Of a stretch of 64,000 nt of DNA, positions 20,931 to 34,575 are shown one piece after another (position 1 is the stretch's first letter; every line of letters begins with the position of its first letter). A program made the position numbers and the translations under genes. Under the pieces are notes generated by a model, which was given only the letters and a program-made list of their open reading frames with translations, was not told the DNA's origin and did not search any database. This DNA comes from Allacma fusca (Eukaryota > Arthropoda > Collembola > Symphypleona > Sminthuridae), in NCBI GenBank assembly GCA_947179485.1, contig CAMXBY010000003.1:16555-80554 (forward strand). The letters are read 5' to 3'.

Positions 20931-23512
20931 CCTTGCCTCACTCTTTTGGTGTCTCAGGGACACAAATATGATGTCCATTACATTTCTGGCGCACCTCTCT
21001 GGTGTATTTGTATTTATGTATTATCTGGCGTTGATATAAATATTTCATATAAAATGCCCTACTGTGCCGCCCTCGCACTGAAATGAAAATGTCAAAAATG
21101 CCGGGCATTTTCTATTTGACATACCCTAGGTGTCCTGAGGGTACTTCTAGGCTTCAAGTTAAATGACAGTTATCTCCAAAAGTACTTAATCGATTTCAAT
21201 GACATTTTTTGTGAATATTGCTTATGTAAATCGTAATGGTTATTTCTTATGTTGCTGAAATTGGTCCAATAGTATTTTGGGAAAACAATCTGAAATTTCG
21301 AATTTAAAGCCAAATGATAGTTATCTCTAAAACTACTGAATCGATTTCAATGAATTTTTTGTGAACTCTTTCGCTTTTGCTTATGTAAATCGTAATGTTT
21401 CTGAACTGCTATTCATTTGTCTATGTACACAAATATTATATGCAAGTACATATGGATTGGGTGCATAAAAAGCTCCACACATGAGCCTGAAAACGAAGGG
21501 CAAAAATACTTTGATTCCCTATACTTTTTACAAGTTTTGTCCAGATTTTTCAAAACTAGTTCCACGCTCGCAGCTCAACATCATACAGCGGACAAGGTAG
21601 TGAAGCAAAAACGTTGCTTTACTATTTTGCTTTACAAAATTTATTCAAATAATTTAATTTATCTTAACATTTCTACGATTATTAGCGCGGGGACCTGTCT
21701 GGTAGCTCACTGAAAGGCCGTGAAATTTTACAATTATTGCGGCGGGTGTTTTACTTTTGAAATGCCAAAATTTTTAATTGAAATGCAATATTTATTTTAC
21801 CTCTACTCCTATGCCGAGGGAAATGTGATAGAACTTGTAAATACTTGGAGCATCTGTGCCGAACCAAAAGATGTGATACTATGCAGTAATTCAATTTGCT
21901 GTAAAGACCTTCACCTAGTCCATTATACGTTTGATTTTAATATACTTCATTTCAAATTATGTATGCAATAAACTTGTACGCCTGTCTTTAAAATTGCACT
22001 GAAAACTGTGTACTCATAAAACAAAGCACTTTAGCACTTGTTTCAGGTGATTTTTGATTATTTTAAACGGAAAGTATGCCACAATGCGCTGGACATGGAC
22101 AGATGGCATTACTAACTCTAGTAAGTGTACCTCAACTGGATATTCATTCTCGGACTCCATTTAATTATGTTGTCTTCTTTATTTGTTCAAAGGACTTTGT
22201 AATACGAGAATGGGACCAGACAAAAATAGCATCGTAATTTTAATTAACTCCATTAGCTGAGGTTATTCTTACAATGTTTTGACGGTCCCAAATCATTTCA
22301 GTATTCTCGTTTTTATTACTAGCATGCAAGCCATCCACCAAGGTGGATGGGAACAGTGGTTCGTAACGTTTTGTAAATCATAAAAAATATTAAACTTAAC
22401 AATATATAATTAGGGCGTTTTTACATATAAGGCTGTTCTTCGTTTAAATAAATGCAATGGATCCTTTAAACCTCTTATCCGTTTCGATCGGGTAAAATCT
22501 GTGACAGAAACCAACTTTGTCACTTAATAATGGCTGTATATATCAATTTGTTTTACCAATTTTCCTGCAAAGGTAAGTTAAATTTTTTTAAAACCTATAT
22601 GAATTTAAGGGGGATCAACTCTGGTCCGGTCAGGGTATAAAAAAATAACAAAGGCCCTCAGATTCCATGCAGAAAGACCTAGTCTTTATTTGACTATTTA
22701 TGTTTTTCAAAGTTCCACGCCACTGACCTACATAACCAATCTCGAAATTTTCAGTTTTACCTACATCTCGTATATAGGTTTTTAAAATAACTTTACTTTT
22801 GTATTGAGTTTATCTGTAGTCACAATTAAACATCGAATGGAACTGTCATAGTAGCTAGATAAAAAACCTACTCTTAGGAAAACTAAAAGCATCCTATTTA
22901 TGTTGGCAACATTGCCACAGACTTTGGTCAAAATAGGATTCGCTGATTTTAAAAAACTGGAACCTGTCCTTTTACTATACGTGAAGTCGTTACTCAAAGA
23001 ATAAGTTTTGGAATTGTTCTCACACTTTTCCGTGGCATAATTGTTTTTTGAAAACATTTAAATGCTGTTTAGTAAATAGGTGCTGTACGGGGTACTTATA
23101 AAATGGTAGTTAAATAATTTAAGCTGATCGATTGTTTGCAATTTAAAATTGCCCTTGTTTATATTCATTTTGCTGGAACCAATTATTAAAATTACAAGAA
23201 TTGACCAAAACATTTATCTATTAAAGACCCTAATTTTTGACAACGAAAGTGTCAATTTTTTTTCGTAATCCAGAACGCTGTCCATGCATGATAGATACAT
23301 CATTTTAATTAATTTTATGTCTGATGTGTTAATGGACCCCAAAGTTACTCTTATACTCTACTTACTCTCATATTCAAAGTTAGAATTTAATCGTGGTAGT
23401 TAAAAGATGGCAAATGATTATATTAGCCAAACTGTACTAAATATACAAAAGCGTGCACAATAAGCAAGTGGTAGTTGATTCGAATTAACCATACATAATT
23501 CCAAGATGCAAG
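20931..23512. other. Non-coding stretch with repeat fragments
   Basis: No gene is supported. About 21140-21400 contains two copies of an AACTACTGAATCGATTTCAATG-type phrase, related to the interior of the elements at 51.33 and 52.95 kb. The rest, to the insertion at 23521, is AT-rich with only short ORFs of no recognisable family. Confidence 0.5.
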
Positions 23513-23520
23513 ATAGTAAC

Positions 23521-24450
23521 CAGTGCATCTCATGGGTACAAAAATGATGTACCTGGACCTGAACCTGGACCCAAATAGTGGGTACCGGCAAAAATCGTAC
23601 CCAAACCCGTACCTGAAATAATATACCCATTAAATAAATGTTGGTACCTGGACCTGATTATTTTGCAAGTAGTGCGTACCTGTACCTGAATTTTACCTGT
23701 ACCCAAAATATACCCAATATATGGACCCGTACCTGAAAAATTTTCCTACGTACCTGTACCCAATCAGGTACTTTAAAAAGAATTACTGTAAACGATTCAA
23801 CATGATGACATTCGATGCTTTACATCACAGCAATTACAAGCTAGAAAAAATTCTGCCTCGTCATAATTTTTGCAATACTAGATATCTTAATGGAACTATA
23901 ACTTCTATATCATCTGAGGTATTGCATCTCCAATTAAATCTTCCAATTCTAGATCATCCTCCATAACCACAATATCGTTTAACACCATTTTTACTGAATC
24001 ACATGTGGAATTTGCAATTACACGTACTTATTGATGGCACGGTTTGCTAAGTCAACTATCTCTATTGCATAAACGTATGCTTTTCCAAAAATTGCTATGC
24101 ACTCCTGAAAACACGCTGAATATCAAAATAAACCTGTAGGTCGGAGAGAGAGCCACATACTACACTAGATACCTCGTAAGAAGGATTTATGTTTGTAAAA
24201 GTATCCACATTTTCAGGTATTAGTTTGTCAGGTCCAGGTATATTGAAAGCTTCCTGTCAGATAACCCAAAAAATTCCAAGTTTGTACCTGTACCCAATAC
24301 CTGGTTTTGTGCCCAAAATTTGGGTACAAATAAGTAGTACCCATAAAGTACTCATTCAGTTTGGGTACTTAAACAGAGTACCCATTTCGGACCTGGACCT
24401 GTACCTGTACCCAAATACTCAGGTACTACCCGTACCCATGCGATGCATTA
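23521..24450. mobile_element. Non-autonomous hAT-like element (GGGTAC type), 930 bp
   Basis: The left end CAGTGCATCTCATGGGTAC and the right end, in reverse complement, TAATGCATCGCATGGGTAC agree at 16 of 19 bases. The 8-bp duplication ATAGTAAC is perfect (23513-23520 and 24451-24458). Both arms contain degenerate GGGTAC/GTACCTG arrays. Confidence 0.92.
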
Positions 24451-24542
24451 ATAGTAACTTTGTTGGTAACTTTTTTTAGCATTAGGTTAGTTCTTTTCTC
24501 TTTTTTATTTTTTTCTGGTTTGTAATATTAAATGGCATTATG

Positions 24543-25225
24543 TTTTGTTGACTTGAACAGGATTAAGTTGTAGTAACACTTGGTTACTATAACTTAATCT
24601 GCCCAAGTAAACAAAAACGAAATGTTAAAAAAGAATAGAAGTTCATTTTTTTCATTTGTACAAAAAAGTTAATAAAAAAAATAAAAGTATTTTTTTCTTT
24701 TAAAAATAAAGATATTTTTATTAAGTTTTTATAATAAAAATTAAAGCATTTATTTCATGAATAAAAGAAAAAAAATGAACCGCTATGCTTCAACATGCCA
24801 TGTACATAAGTGACGACTGGCACCATCATCATCATCATCAAGACAATCACTTTCAAATTAGTATAAAGGATGCCTTTTTGGCGTTTAATTTTTGAAAATG
24901 GCACTGGATGGCTTTAAAAAACTTTCCTTAAACTATGGATCTTCGGATTCATTGCTGTAGATTAATATTATTATCCTTCTTGCTAAAAGCTTTATTGTAG
25001 TAGTAAAGGTTGTCGTCCTTATGTATATGTCATGTTGAAGCACGGAGATTATATTTTTTTCATTCTTGCTTTGATTTTTATTTTAAAGCAGTTGTTATTA
25101 TTTTTCTCGAATGAAAGAGATATGAACAGCTTTTCTTTTGAACATTTCTTTTTGGTTTACTTGAACAGGTTTAACTTATAGTAACCAAGTGTTACTGCAA
25201 CTTAATCCTGTTCAAGTCAACACAA
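24543..25225. mobile_element. Foldback element with hairpin-bearing inverted ends
   Basis: Each end is itself a long hairpin (24552-24607 and 25160-25217) built on CTTGAACAGG...TAGTAAC. The two hairpins are inverted copies of one another. Further in, GCTTCAACATG...CATAAG near 24787 is mirrored near 25050, so most of the ~680 bp can fold back on itself. The class is uncertain and no target duplication is identified. Confidence 0.75.
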
Positions 25226-25689
25226 ATTCCTTTCCCGTCCCGATAATTACAAAAAACAGTTGTCGACGCTCTCATGTTGAAAATCGGAGCATGAGAAAAA
25301 ATTCGCACAAAACATATTCGTACCAAAAACATCAAAAATACATTTATAGGATCGTAGTTCCAAGATTCCTGCTTAAGGCAGCTTAAATTGCGGTTATATT
25401 TCAACAATTATTACTATTCTATTCCTGTTCTATTTCGGTCACCAAAATTAATCTGTCACTCATGTTTGGAATCTGTTTTCAAACAATGTGTATGATTACT
25501 TACTTCAATTATGATTGTAAACATATGTATTGTCTTTATTCGCTCTAATGCCAAAATCTAATAATCCTAATCATAAAACCATGATGAAGTTCCTGTCATT
25601 TTATGAGCAATACGCTTCATTTTCTACTGAAATAGAACTCACAGAATAGTTTACTCACTAGCATTAAAAGCTGAAACGTTATCCTTGTT

Positions 25690-25945
25690 CTGCTTTGCTT
25701 ACTCGTCCCGTCCCGTTATACACAAAAATGCCAAAAAGCATATCCCGTTCCGAATACGATGGGGACAATTGTTTTGTCCCCGTCCGCCCCAAAAATAATG
25801 GGGAAAATTTTTTCTGTCCCCGTCCCGTCCCGAATATATTAGAGAATATTTTTTTGTCCCCGTCCCGTCCCGAATACGACATGGGGACAATTATTTTGTC
25901 CCCGGGGACGTCCCGTCCAGTGTCCCGACCCCGGCAGAAGCTCCG
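25690..25945. repeat. CGTCCCG array, probable element remnant
   Basis: Motifs CCCGTCCCG and TGGGGACAATTNTTTTGTCCC recur, as in the element at 3026-3545. The right edge, in reverse complement, GGAGCTTCTGCCGGGG resembles that element's TAGGGCTTCTG end. I find no matching left end or duplication. Confidence 0.55.
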
Positions 25946-28113
25946 CTTCAAACGAAGCATATTTATAATAGCACGCTAAAAAAATCCCCGAAATTTGGCT
26001 TAGAATTGCATGATCCTACAAGCATTAAAATCTACATTGAAATAATTGGGGCTCTCGAAAAACTTTAAACACCTCCATAGAAAATGCTCATAGTTATAGG
26101 TCCCTTGTATTGGGAAAGTACGTTTAGTTAATTACCCAGACTCCCCGCTAATAACTGGGGCCATTTTTAGGATGGAAATCCTCCGGTGTCTGCTCTTCAG
26201 GGTCACTCATGTTCGAATTAAGCTATAAAATTGACTTCAATAAAGTATTCAAAAAACTTTAATGAACTGGAATTAAATACCGAAGAGATTTGTATCAATC
26301 CTTCAAAAATCCACAGAACAGTTTTAGTTATGTGTCTGTTTGAAATATAAAAAACGCTATGGATTTAATTTAATCCGTCTCTGTGTAGAGCTCATGGGTC
26401 ATTTCACACTCCCAACTCCTTCATGGGGAAGGCTGAAATAATTATATCCTACTTTTACATATGTGAATAGAAATTGTTGTAAAAACAAGGCAAATTTCCA
26501 TAATACCTGATTTATATACAAACAAACATGGAGTGTAATGTTATATTACATGTGAGCCATGTGAGGTCCTATATTCACTCATGAAGGGATACAATCCTAC
26601 GTTCCGAATGGAAGTGCATTTAAGTTTCAATTGTAAACCTTTACGCTTTCTCATGCTCTATTATTTCCTTGGAAAGTGTAAACAGAATACACTCTGCTTC
26701 AAATGCCCCATGCCAACCAAGAAATTTAATTCCGTAATAACATGCTATTTTAAAGGTAGCACATTAGCAGTGTAGTACATTGGGATGAGTCCAGATATTT
26801 TTGTCCTTATAGAATAGATCCATGCATGCACTTACATATAATAGATATTCTCATATAGGGAGAGTGCACTGTCATAAAAGTTGATTGAAGCAGGAGCTAA
26901 ATGTGCATGCATATATGGAGCAGGAAAATGAGAAAATCTGCTTGAATGGCTGGAACAAAAAAAAATAGCTGGCATTGACATTAAGAGATGTTATTTTGTA
27001 TGGGAGTGCATGCAACCAAATGACTATTTCCTTGCGTGCAAGAACATTGTAGTTATATTCAGCATTTGACAATTTTGATTATTTCTGCTGTTTTTTAGCA
27101 TTTGCTTACGCATTGTATTGTCTCTAAAATGGAATGGTCTGGAAATAGAGACTAGATCAAAGATGTTCAGGTGACTGTGTCTACCATGTACATACATATG
27201 TACCTTTTAGCATTACTCCTACATTTAAAATTTTGCTCGAATTCTATTTTGCATTAAAAGAATGTATGATTTATTCGGAACGGAAACGTGATTAGACAAT
27301 TTTGGGACTCAAATGTAGCAATCCAAACGAGCATTACATTTGGAAAGGGCACGTGGCCAATTAAGGACAGGTATGTTACGCACGCCTCTCTTGTCTTCTA
27401 TGGGCCTATGATTTGTCATGCTTTTCAGCGCGAAAAAAAGAACATATGCACATGCAATGTAAATCCCTTGCAGCAGGGTTAAGAAATTAAAACTGGCTGG
27501 TTATCTCACTCATTACAATTACAAATAGAGTCAATCCCAATGAAATTGCTACAAGACAGGTTCATGTTAAAATGGTTCACTTACGGTATTTTTTCAAATC
27601 AATATAAATTACATGCAGGCACATAGTTTGAATATTATCACGTAGTTACTTTTGATGGATTAGACTGCGTGTAGACCATTTTCCTTTCAGTTTTTAAAGC
27701 AAGCATTCCACATTCCTACTAGTAAAAATGCACATACGCAATTTTCGCTTAGATAAAGAAAGGATCTAGACCATTTTACTTATTATGGGAGTTTAATTTT
27801 GTCACATTAAATGTTTTGCCAGCCCAATAGCTTACAACCTAAATTGTGTCAGCAAAAGTATCATGCTAAATAGGATTGTAGATAAATATCGTCTTACCAG
27901 CTGTCAATCTCCATTAATTTTGCAAATGAATGCACCCTTCCATTATATTTACATAAAATGTTTATTTATTAAATATTTTACCCATGATAGTTTGGAACGG
28001 GATAGTTTAAAACAATTTTAAGTAAAATTATTATTCGTCCGATATGTTACAAGCCGTCTCCTAAATTCATAATGACCTGCCTTTAAATTTAAAATACTAA
28101 CTGAAATAAGTTG
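25946..28113. other. Non-coding stretch with dispersed repeat fragments
   Basis: No gene is supported. About 27325-27500 (ACGTGGCCAATTAAGGACAG..., CATGCAATGTAAATC) corresponds in two separated parts to sequence flanking the element at 56316-57052: the first part resembles about 56240-56290 and the second is the reverse complement of about 57060-57190. About 27780-28000 is a diverged copy of the unit at 5.95-8.83 kb. The rest has only short ORFs. Confidence 0.5.
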
Positions 28114-29347
28114 TTATTCAAAACTCTTAGAAACTTGTAAACCGTTGCGTCTCACACATTGCTGGAACTTAGCTTTAACCTTTCTGCACGATCTCTGTAT
28201 TTCGGCACCAGACAGGCTCCGAAACGCTTCTCTAGACAGTCTCTTAATATCAGCAATTGTTTTAGGTTGTCCTTTTTTGACATATTCTTTGATTCGGTTC
28301 CACAGCCTTCAACAAATTGTTTAAAAATTACAGACAGTTCATAAAATAATGAAATATCACATTTTACCAGTAATCTGGTGGTGTCAGATCACAGGACCTC
28401 GCAGGCCAACTGTCAAATGGCCCATCGGTACCAATCCAATTCTGGCCAAATGTATCGTTAAGTAGGTCAGCAACCTCTTCTACATTGTGTGGAGTGGCCC
28501 CATCTTGCATAAAAATGCAATCCTCCAAGAGCCCCAGCTGTCTTAGTGCTGGGATTGCCTTACTTAGCAGCAAATCATGGTACACTTCACCAGTAATCGT
28601 ACCTCGTATGAAAAAAGGTCCAATAAACTGTGTTCCGATAACGCCAGCCCACATGAGCACTCCATTATAGCCCCGCTTATCTGTCTCTACAACTCGATGG
28701 GGATTACCATAACCGTAGTGCACGTCGTTCCTTGTATTGACCGGTCCCTTTAGCTGTATAAAAGTCTCGTCTGTCCAACAGATCCGATCAACAAGAGTAT
28801 CCTACAACGAAAGCTTTAAAATCAAATGGTAAAGGGGTATTGTATAATTAAAAATAAAAATTCTCTTTACGTCTTGATTGAATCGCTCAATCATTCGTTC
28901 ACAAAATGATTTCCGTTTTCTCGGATCTGCTGGCTTTAGAACTTGACCTCTGGTTGATCTGCTCAGAGTAATACGTAGTTTCTTCACAATTCGACGACAA
29001 CTACCCCGCTTTATATTTGTTATTGCGGCTTGTTTGCGACTGGATAGCAGTGGTTTTCTTAGTAGCAATCGCTCCAGTTTCTTAACGTTTCCTGGGGTGG
29101 TCACGCTTATTGGTCTTCCAGTTGGCTTTCTGCACGCCAGCGAGAAGTCATGATCCCAGTTCCTCTTCCATCGACGGACGGTTTTGTAACACGGCTTGCG
29201 TTCACTTCCGTACCTTTGCTCGTAATCAATTTGAATTTTCAGTAATGCTGCGTGAAAGGAATCCCCATTTCTCATAAGGAATGAGATTTCTTCTATAATC
29301 CATTTCTTTTCAGCAGCAGGGTAACGGTTTTTTTCGTTTGGAGGCAT
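28114..29347 (-). CDS. Tc1/mariner-type transposase, three exons
   Basis: This DNA transposase would cut and paste its element at TA sites. Read on the minus strand, exon 1 is 29347-28871, exon 2 28801-28368 and exon 3 28306-28114. The introns are 69 and 61 bp, both GT-AG, and the joined frame is open for 367 codons. The N-terminal ~160 residues hold a helix-turn-helix-like region. The catalytic core shows WTDET for the first Asp, MQDGATPH for the second and FDSWPARSCDLTPPDYW for the third, with the WPARS-DLTP signature of the superfamily. Forty-two residues separate the second and third Asp, near the spacing of the DD41D group. Exon 3 continues with LWNRIKEYVKK, as in family C-termini. No terminal inverted repeats were found around it; the 1.9-kb satellite lies on its upstream side. 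Confidence 0.88.
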
Positions 29348-29544
29348 CCTTTACATGTATGACCTACCTTTTCCAGCGAAAGTATCGTACTAAATAAATA
29401 CATTCAATCAGTAAAGATGAAAACTGGCATAAAAAATGATCGTGATTGCTTGGATTAAAATTTTCAGAATTAAGATTAAACTGTTTAGTGAATCAACTGG
29501 CTGCTAATCATCAAGGTAATGATACACATGGTAACTACAATATA

Positions 29545-31475
29545 TAAATGAGTACTATAGAATTATACAGTGCATCGACAATAAATAAGTGCCATAGATT
29601 TATGTTGAACCAAAATAACGGAGCGCACAGAAATATACAGTGCATCAAAAATAAATGAGTACTATAGAATAATACAGTGCATCAACAGTAAATAAGTGCC
29701 ATAGATTTAGGTGAACCAAAAAAACGGAGCGCACAGAAGCATACAGTGCATCAAAAATAATTGGGTGCTACAGAATAATACAGTGCATCAAAAATAATTG
29801 AGTGCTACAGAATAATACAGTGCATCAAAAATAATTGAGTGCTATAGAATAATACAGTGCATCAAAAATAAATGAGTGCTATAGAATAATACAGTGCATC
29901 CAAATACAGGAGTGCATAGTACTACCCAGTACACCAAAGTAAAGGAAAGCATTCAGCCATACAGTGCATCGACAATAAAAGAGTGCACAGAATTATACAG
30001 TTCAACAAAAATAACGGAGTGCAGAGAATTATACAGTGCATCAAAAATAAATAAGGGACATAGATTGATGTTGAACCAAAATAACGGAGCGCACAGAAAC
30101 ATACAGTGCATCAAAAATAAATGAGTACTATAGAATAATACAGTGCATCAACAGTAAATAAGTGCCATAGATTTAGGTGAACCAAAATAACGGAGCGCAC
30201 AGAAACATACAGTGCATCAAAAATAAATGAGTACTACAGAAAAATACAGTGCATCAACAGTAAATAAGTGCCATAGATTTAGGTGAACCAAAATATCGGA
30301 GCGCACAGAAACATACAGTGCATCAAAAATAAATGAGTACTATAGAATAATACAGTGCATCAACAGTAAATAAGTGCCATAGATTTAGGTGAACCAAAAT
30401 AACGGAGCGCACAGAAACATACAGTGCATCAAAAATAAATGAGTACTACAGAAAAATACAGTGCATCAACAGTAAATAAGTGCCATAGATTTAGGTGAAC
30501 CAAAATATCGGAGCGCACAGAAACATACAGTGCATCAAAAATAAATGAGTACTATAGAATAATACAGTGCATCAAAAATAATTGAGTGCTATAGAATAAT
30601 ACAGTGCATCAAAAATAATTGAGTGCTATAGAATAATACAGTGCATCAAAAATAATTGAGTGCTATAGAATAATACAGTGCATCAAAAATAAATGAGTGC
30701 TATAGAATAATACAGTGCATCCAAATACAGGAGTGCGTAGTACTACCCAGTACACCAAAGTAAAGGTAAGCATTCAGCCATACAGTGCATCGAAAATAAA
30801 AGAGTGCACAGAATTATACAGTTCAACAAAAATAACGGAGTGCAGAGAATTATACAGTGCATCAAAAATAAATAAGGGACATAGATTGATGTTGAACCAA
30901 AATAACGGAGCGCACAGAAACATACAGTGCATCAAAAATAAATGAGTACTATAGAATAATACAGTGCATCAACAGTAAATAAGTGCCATAGATTTAGGTG
31001 AACCAAAATAACGGAGCGCACAGAAACATACAGTGCATCAAAAATAAATGAGTACTACAGAAAAATACAGTGCATCAACAGTAAATAAGTGCCATAGATT
31101 TAGGTGAACCAAAATATCGGAGCGCACAGAAACATACAGTGCATCAAAAATAAATGAGTACTATAGAATAATACAGTGCATCAACAGTAAATAAGTGCCA
31201 TAGATTTAGGTGAACCAAAATAACGGAGCGCACAGAAACATACAGTGCATCAAAAATAAATGAGTACTACAGAAAAATACAGTGCATCAACAGTAAATAA
31301 GTGCCATAGATTTAGGTGAACCAAAATATCGGAGCGCACAGAAACATACAGTGCATCAAAAATAAATGAGTACTATAGAATAATACAGTGCATCAACAGT
31401 AAATAAGTGCCATAGATTTAGGTGAACCAAAATAACGGAGAGCATAGAAACATACAGTGCATCAAAAATCTAAGG
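29545..31475. repeat. Satellite array of ~37-bp monomers with higher-order structure
   Basis: The monomers begin TACAGTGCATC (for example TACAGTGCATCAAAAATAAA, then TGAGTACTATAGAATAA). Many are arranged as a 106-bp trimer: 37 bp, a 37-bp variant with CAACAGTAAATAAG, and a ~32-bp unit with AACGGAGCGCACAGAA. A larger ~821-bp period is visible, because the block at 29894-30124 returns almost unchanged at 30715-30945. The open frames within it come from the repeat and are not credible genes. Confidence 0.92.
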
Positions 31476-32502
31476 CTGTATCACAAATAATTGTTATTAC
31501 CTAGATTAAATCTAATCTAGTACATGTGTTTTCTTTGGAATTAAAACTCTCAGCTCACAATCACATCGCAATATGTTATGGGATCTTGTAAGAGCAATTT
31601 AGGAAGAGAAAGTCAATTGCGCCTTTATTACTTCAACATATACAAAACTAACAACCAAGTCATCCGCCGGGATGGATGGAATACCTGGTGCCAATATATT
31701 TTAATATTGATTTGAATGCAACAATGTTTTACATTTAAAAGTCCTTAGTTCTATTTCTGTCAGTTGTTACACATTAATATGTAATGTTTTATAAAATACA
31801 AAGAGCTAAATAATCCTCACATGAAATGGGTTAGCTATGCAATTCGCCCCGTCTCTAGCCTATATAAGAAATTACCTAATACTCAATGGTTGCTATTTTG
31901 CAACATTTCGTAAATAGCTAGTTGTAGTATCTTCATTGCTGGAGTGACTATAGCTATTACTATAACAAAAACTCTCATGGAAACTGACATGGAGGTTTAT
32001 AACCTATCAACAACAAAAATAAACTCCAATTTATGTTAGTATAATTAGCACAATATTACATCTGCTGTATCTTAAATTACGTTAGGATGCCTGTAAATCG
32101 GTTGACAAAAAATAAATTTCAGAACTTTTTTAAAATTAATCTGATGTGGGGTATAAATGCTTTTATGTCAATTAGATATTTTGATATTTAACGGCTCTAC
32201 TCTACATGGTGTGTATAAACGGTAATTAAATTATTTAAGCTAACAAAAATGTTTGTCAGCATACATTGCTCGGATTTCGTCTGCTAATATAAGGGATGAA
32301 ATATCGGAAAAATTAAAATTCCAATTTCAATACCTGCTTAGATTAAATTTCGATTTCTATTCGGATTCCGATGTATTCAAATAATTTTAAATCATTCCGA
32401 ATCCGGTTCTGTATTTAAAAAAATTTTTAATTTTTGTAATTCTAAGACATTAGACCAAGTCATTTTTTGTTTACTCTAACAAACAGCACGTTTTGCAGGA
32501 AT
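31476..32502. other. Non-coding stretch
   Basis: AT-rich with no gene. It includes the near-palindrome CTAGATTAAATCTAATCTAG at about 31502 and, at 32280-32410, a stretch of AATTTCGATTTC/TCGGATTCCGA-type motifs resembling the GAATTCAAATTCGAATT array at 35.8-35.96 kb. Confidence 0.45.
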
Positions 32503-33965
32503 TCATAATAATCTACCTCTGTAATCGTTTAAAATGAAACGCAATGCAGAAAAAAGTCTTTCCACAGAAACCTGAGTAACTGGATTGCTCAAGATCATAA
32601 AAGCTACTTGCTGGAGAATTCCAGAAAATCCTGAGTCGTTCCACATCTTGAACATATTAATTCTTCTGTCCCTTGTGCGCTCCATAGTTTCGAAACAAAG
32701 AAGCTCCTCCCTTAAATTTAAAATTCGTTGCTCAATATCACCTCACAAAAATTGGACAAGCCATAACGTGAGCATTAATATAATTTAAGCAAATGTTAAT
32801 AAACAATGAAAGATATTATATAAATCATGTTGGGATGTACCTCGGCCTCCTTCTTTGAGTCTTGTTGCGTGTCAGTAAATTTTCGTATTCGTCTTCTTCA
32901 GAGACAGTTACTACTGGCACATTACTAACTTCCACATCGGTTTGAGGTTGCAATCTAGCAAACGCTTTGCAAAAGAAAGAACCGATTCACGTACAGTATC
33001 AAACTAAAATGTAATGTAATATCAATAAGTAAATATCGTAAATTGGTTAGCTTTTAGTTAAAATTATTTGACATGTGATCACATATACCTGGTCAACAAT
33101 AAGCGATTTGTACCGAGGATCCAAATATAATATTGTCAAAATACCCTCATTTGACATTAAAATATTCTCCCGTTCCACAATGTTTTCCAACAACTTCCGA
33201 CAGAATTTCGGCCTGAATATCCAACTTCATTCGAGTCCACGCGTCGTGGAATTCCCCTGCATTACATGATATACATAATTGTACAAACGATTATCTACAT
33301 TAAATTACTTAAAATGTAGATGGAAAAACTAATACGCAGTCAATTGCTCACTCTGAAATTTAAGCGTGGCTTCTTTTGCAGACTTGAGAATTTCTACAAG
33401 TTCTTTTATTGAGTTCCAGTTTACAGTTGTTATTGTTCCTTTAATAATTCACTTCTGTAGCAACTCCACACAGACATCTTTCATTGTCATCAAGGATTCC
33501 ATCATATCATGAGTTGAGAACCATCGGGTGTCACAATCAATTATCGGAGAGGATTGTCCCAACGTCTGTAACACATACCGGACATTCGTTGTTCAAAGAA
33601 CTGACCACTTTACAAGCTGCTAAAATAATCTTTTTATCTTCATTTGCCTTTGCAATTTTCAATACAGCTAATTGAAGCGTATGGGCTGCACTTTGAAGGA
33701 ATTTGTCGTTGTAACCCAAGTAGGTTTCTTCATCAATAATATCCACTTGGTCTTGTAATTCAAAATTATCGTCTCCTTCAGTTTCAAAATTAATTTCTGC
33801 GGATTCGTTAGTAGATTCCTCAGTTGTGTTGAATTCCCAATATATAAAATCGTAAGAAAATGCGTTTACAAAATTGGAGCCATTGTCACAATATCGGAAA
33901 TCACATGACTCACAATGAGCTTAAGTATATGCTGTCCATAAGGTCATTCTGGCGAAATCTGTTTA
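32503..33965 (-). pseudogene. Degenerate hAT-superfamily transposase
   Basis: Fragments in family order are found on the minus strand. DNGSNFVNAF (near 33.89 kb) contains a catalytic-core Asp. AAHTLQLAVLKIAK (near 33.69 kb) is the conserved His/Leu helix, and DTRWFSTHDM (near 33.52 kb) lies in another frame. The C-terminal dimerisation motif VSVERLFSALRFILNDYRG is at 32503-32685. Stops and frame changes separate them, so the gene is dead. Possible GT-AG introns in the gap 32.8-33.4 kb were not resolved. It shows that autonomous hAT elements existed in this genome. Confidence 0.82.
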
Positions 33966-34575
33966 GATACTGCGGAAGAAAACTAGATAGTGAGAGAGGT
34001 TCACGTTATCGAAGCTGCCAAAGTTGAAAATTTTCCTGTAAATAATTTTCTGTTATAGCGATCATTTCATTGGGAGTTTTCACAATTGCCGGTGGCTATA
34101 GTTGGTGATGTATTGTAAAATATCGGTAGGTAATTATTTCATACCAGAAAACCCAGTTTACAGGAACTTTGCAGAGCTACATCTGAAAGAAAGTTATGTA
34201 AAAATTGTTGACGCTGAACATCAGTGTAAAATACTTGACAGTACTTGAAAGTACTTGAAACGTAACAACAAATATTGTAAAGTTTTTAATTGATAAATTT
34301 ACTGATTTTTTTAAATGCATGCGGGACCAGCTCCCAACTGCGATCTACGGATCCAACATCGGGTATGTACAGAGCCTTAGTGAGAAGTTCCTCAGTGCGC
34401 TCAACCATGACTGTCTCACGTGTTTGTCGAATTTTAAATGGCGGACTATTATTATGCAGGTTTTAATGTGTTACAGTTAACCAAGACTTCAAGCAAATTT
34501 CCCTGCGGAACAGGGCTGTTTACTAGTAAAAATACAATGTCGTAGAATTTATATAAACTATAGATTCACTAGAAT

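Noticed and set aside
29894-30945. Two nearly identical 76-codon open frames
   Set aside because: They are one segment of the satellite repeated once at a period of ~821 bp; no protein family features.
29545-31475. Regularly spaced repeats resembling a CRISPR array
   Set aside because: The monomers are contiguous, with higher-order 106- and ~821-bp periods and no unique spacers, in an intron-bearing eukaryotic setting.
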